From JBFMFH01 sp040752275 (GTDB taxonomy: Bacteria; Acidobacteriota; Vicinamibacteria; Vicinamibacterales; JAKQTR01): a DNA stretch of 7,006 bases. Of this stretch, positions 6,860 to 7,006 are shown piece by piece (the stretch's first letter is position 1; each line of letters starts with the position of its first letter). Both the position numbers and the translations under genes were made by a program. Where the stretch lies: contig JBFMFH010000067.1 of the NCBI GenBank assembly GCA_040752275.1, positions 1-7,006 on the forward strand, in the 5' to 3' direction. Under the pieces are notes generated by a model, which was not told the origin of the DNA, made no database searches, and saw nothing but the letters and a program-made list of their open reading frames with translations.

Positions 6860-6876
6860 TCTCGTGCGCGACGAGA
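6860..6876. repeat. Perfect 6-bp inverted repeat
   Basis: TCTCGT (6860-6865) pairs with ACGAGA (6871-6876) around the 5-base loop GCGCG. It lies between the tandem 9-mer and the first CGGAGTAGTT copy. No T-run follows on either strand, so it is not an obvious terminator. Confidence 0.35.
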
Positions 6877-7006
6877 TGTCGGAGTAGTTCCCCACCCGGC
6901 TGCGCCGGACCCGCATCGCGATGAAACGAGGTAAAGTGACGGCCGAGGCTGGACCAGAGGTCGGTTGTTCTATGGTGCTGAGAGCCCGCGGAGTAGTTGG
7001 ACCCGG

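Larger units (their letters stand above)
6428..7006. other. Non-coding upstream region of the conduit operon
   Basis: I see no convincing gene here. Reading frames on both strands are short, Arg/Pro/Gly-rich and lack ribosome-binding sites and recognisable motifs, as expected of GC-rich non-coding DNA. The cytochrome promoter should lie here, but I find no clear -35/-10 or -24/-12 pair on the - strand. Visible structure: a small hairpin at 6483-6496, inverted repeats at 6727-6744 and 6860-6876, a tandem 9-mer at 6816-6833, and a repeated CGGAGTAGTT at 6880 and 6989. A + strand frame from ATG 6921 (MKRGKVTAEAGPEVG...) stays open to the window edge with no good Shine-Dalgarno; it could be the start of a divergent gene, but 28 codons cannot show that. 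Confidence 0.6.

Noticed and set aside
6853..6881. TTGACT on the + strand as a -35 element
   Set aside because: No acceptable -10 hexamer occurs at 16-18 bases' spacing, and no confident + strand gene follows.
6921..7006. + strand start ATG 6921 with frame open to the window end
   Set aside because: Only 28 codons are visible, with no Shine-Dalgarno and no recognisable N-terminus, so it is not reported as a gene.
6416..7006. tRNA, rRNA, CRISPR or riboswitch in the long intergenic stretch
   Set aside because: No cloverleaf or TTCGA arm, no rRNA signature, no regularly spaced repeats and no recognisable riboswitch core were seen.

Overview
The window is high-GC bacterial DNA from a Gram-negative (two-membrane) organism. 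It encodes an outer-membrane beta-barrel and a periplasmic multiheme cytochrome, both with Sec-type signal sequences. The ParC-like protein and the MtrA/MtrB-type gene pair resemble what I know of Acidobacteriota, perhaps Vicinamibacteria. That placement is from memory of family resemblance, not a computed result.

The layout is two convergent transcription units. On the + strand are a Nudix hydrolase of the CoA-pyrophosphatase type (149-784) and, 44 bases later with a strong Shine-Dalgarno, a type IIA topoisomerase A subunit, most like ParC (829-3270). A 94-base gap with an imperfect hairpin (3320-3344) separates the convergent ends. On the - strand, reading right to left, are a decaheme c-type cytochrome of the DmsE/MtrA family (6415-5564) and, 21 bases on, a 725-residue MtrB/PioB-type outer-membrane barrel (5542-3365). 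Their tight spacing and individual Shine-Dalgarno sites indicate one operon. About 590 bases (6416-7006) lie upstream of the cytochrome with no convincing gene. They hold a tandem 9-mer, two small inverted repeats and a spaced 10-mer direct repeat.

The biological highlight is the - strand pair. Exactly ten CXXCH heme sites in a small secreted protein, next to a large barrel ending in the canonical C-terminal Phe, are the two core parts of a porin-cytochrome conduit. Such conduits move electrons across the outer membrane to or from extracellular donors and acceptors, as in Shewanella MtrAB or Rhodopseudomonas PioAB. No surface cytochrome (MtrC/OmcA type) or terminal reductase (DmsA type) is present in the window, so it is either a minimal two-gene conduit or its partners lie elsewhere. 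The Nudix-parC unit looks like housekeeping DNA with no evident functional link to the conduit.
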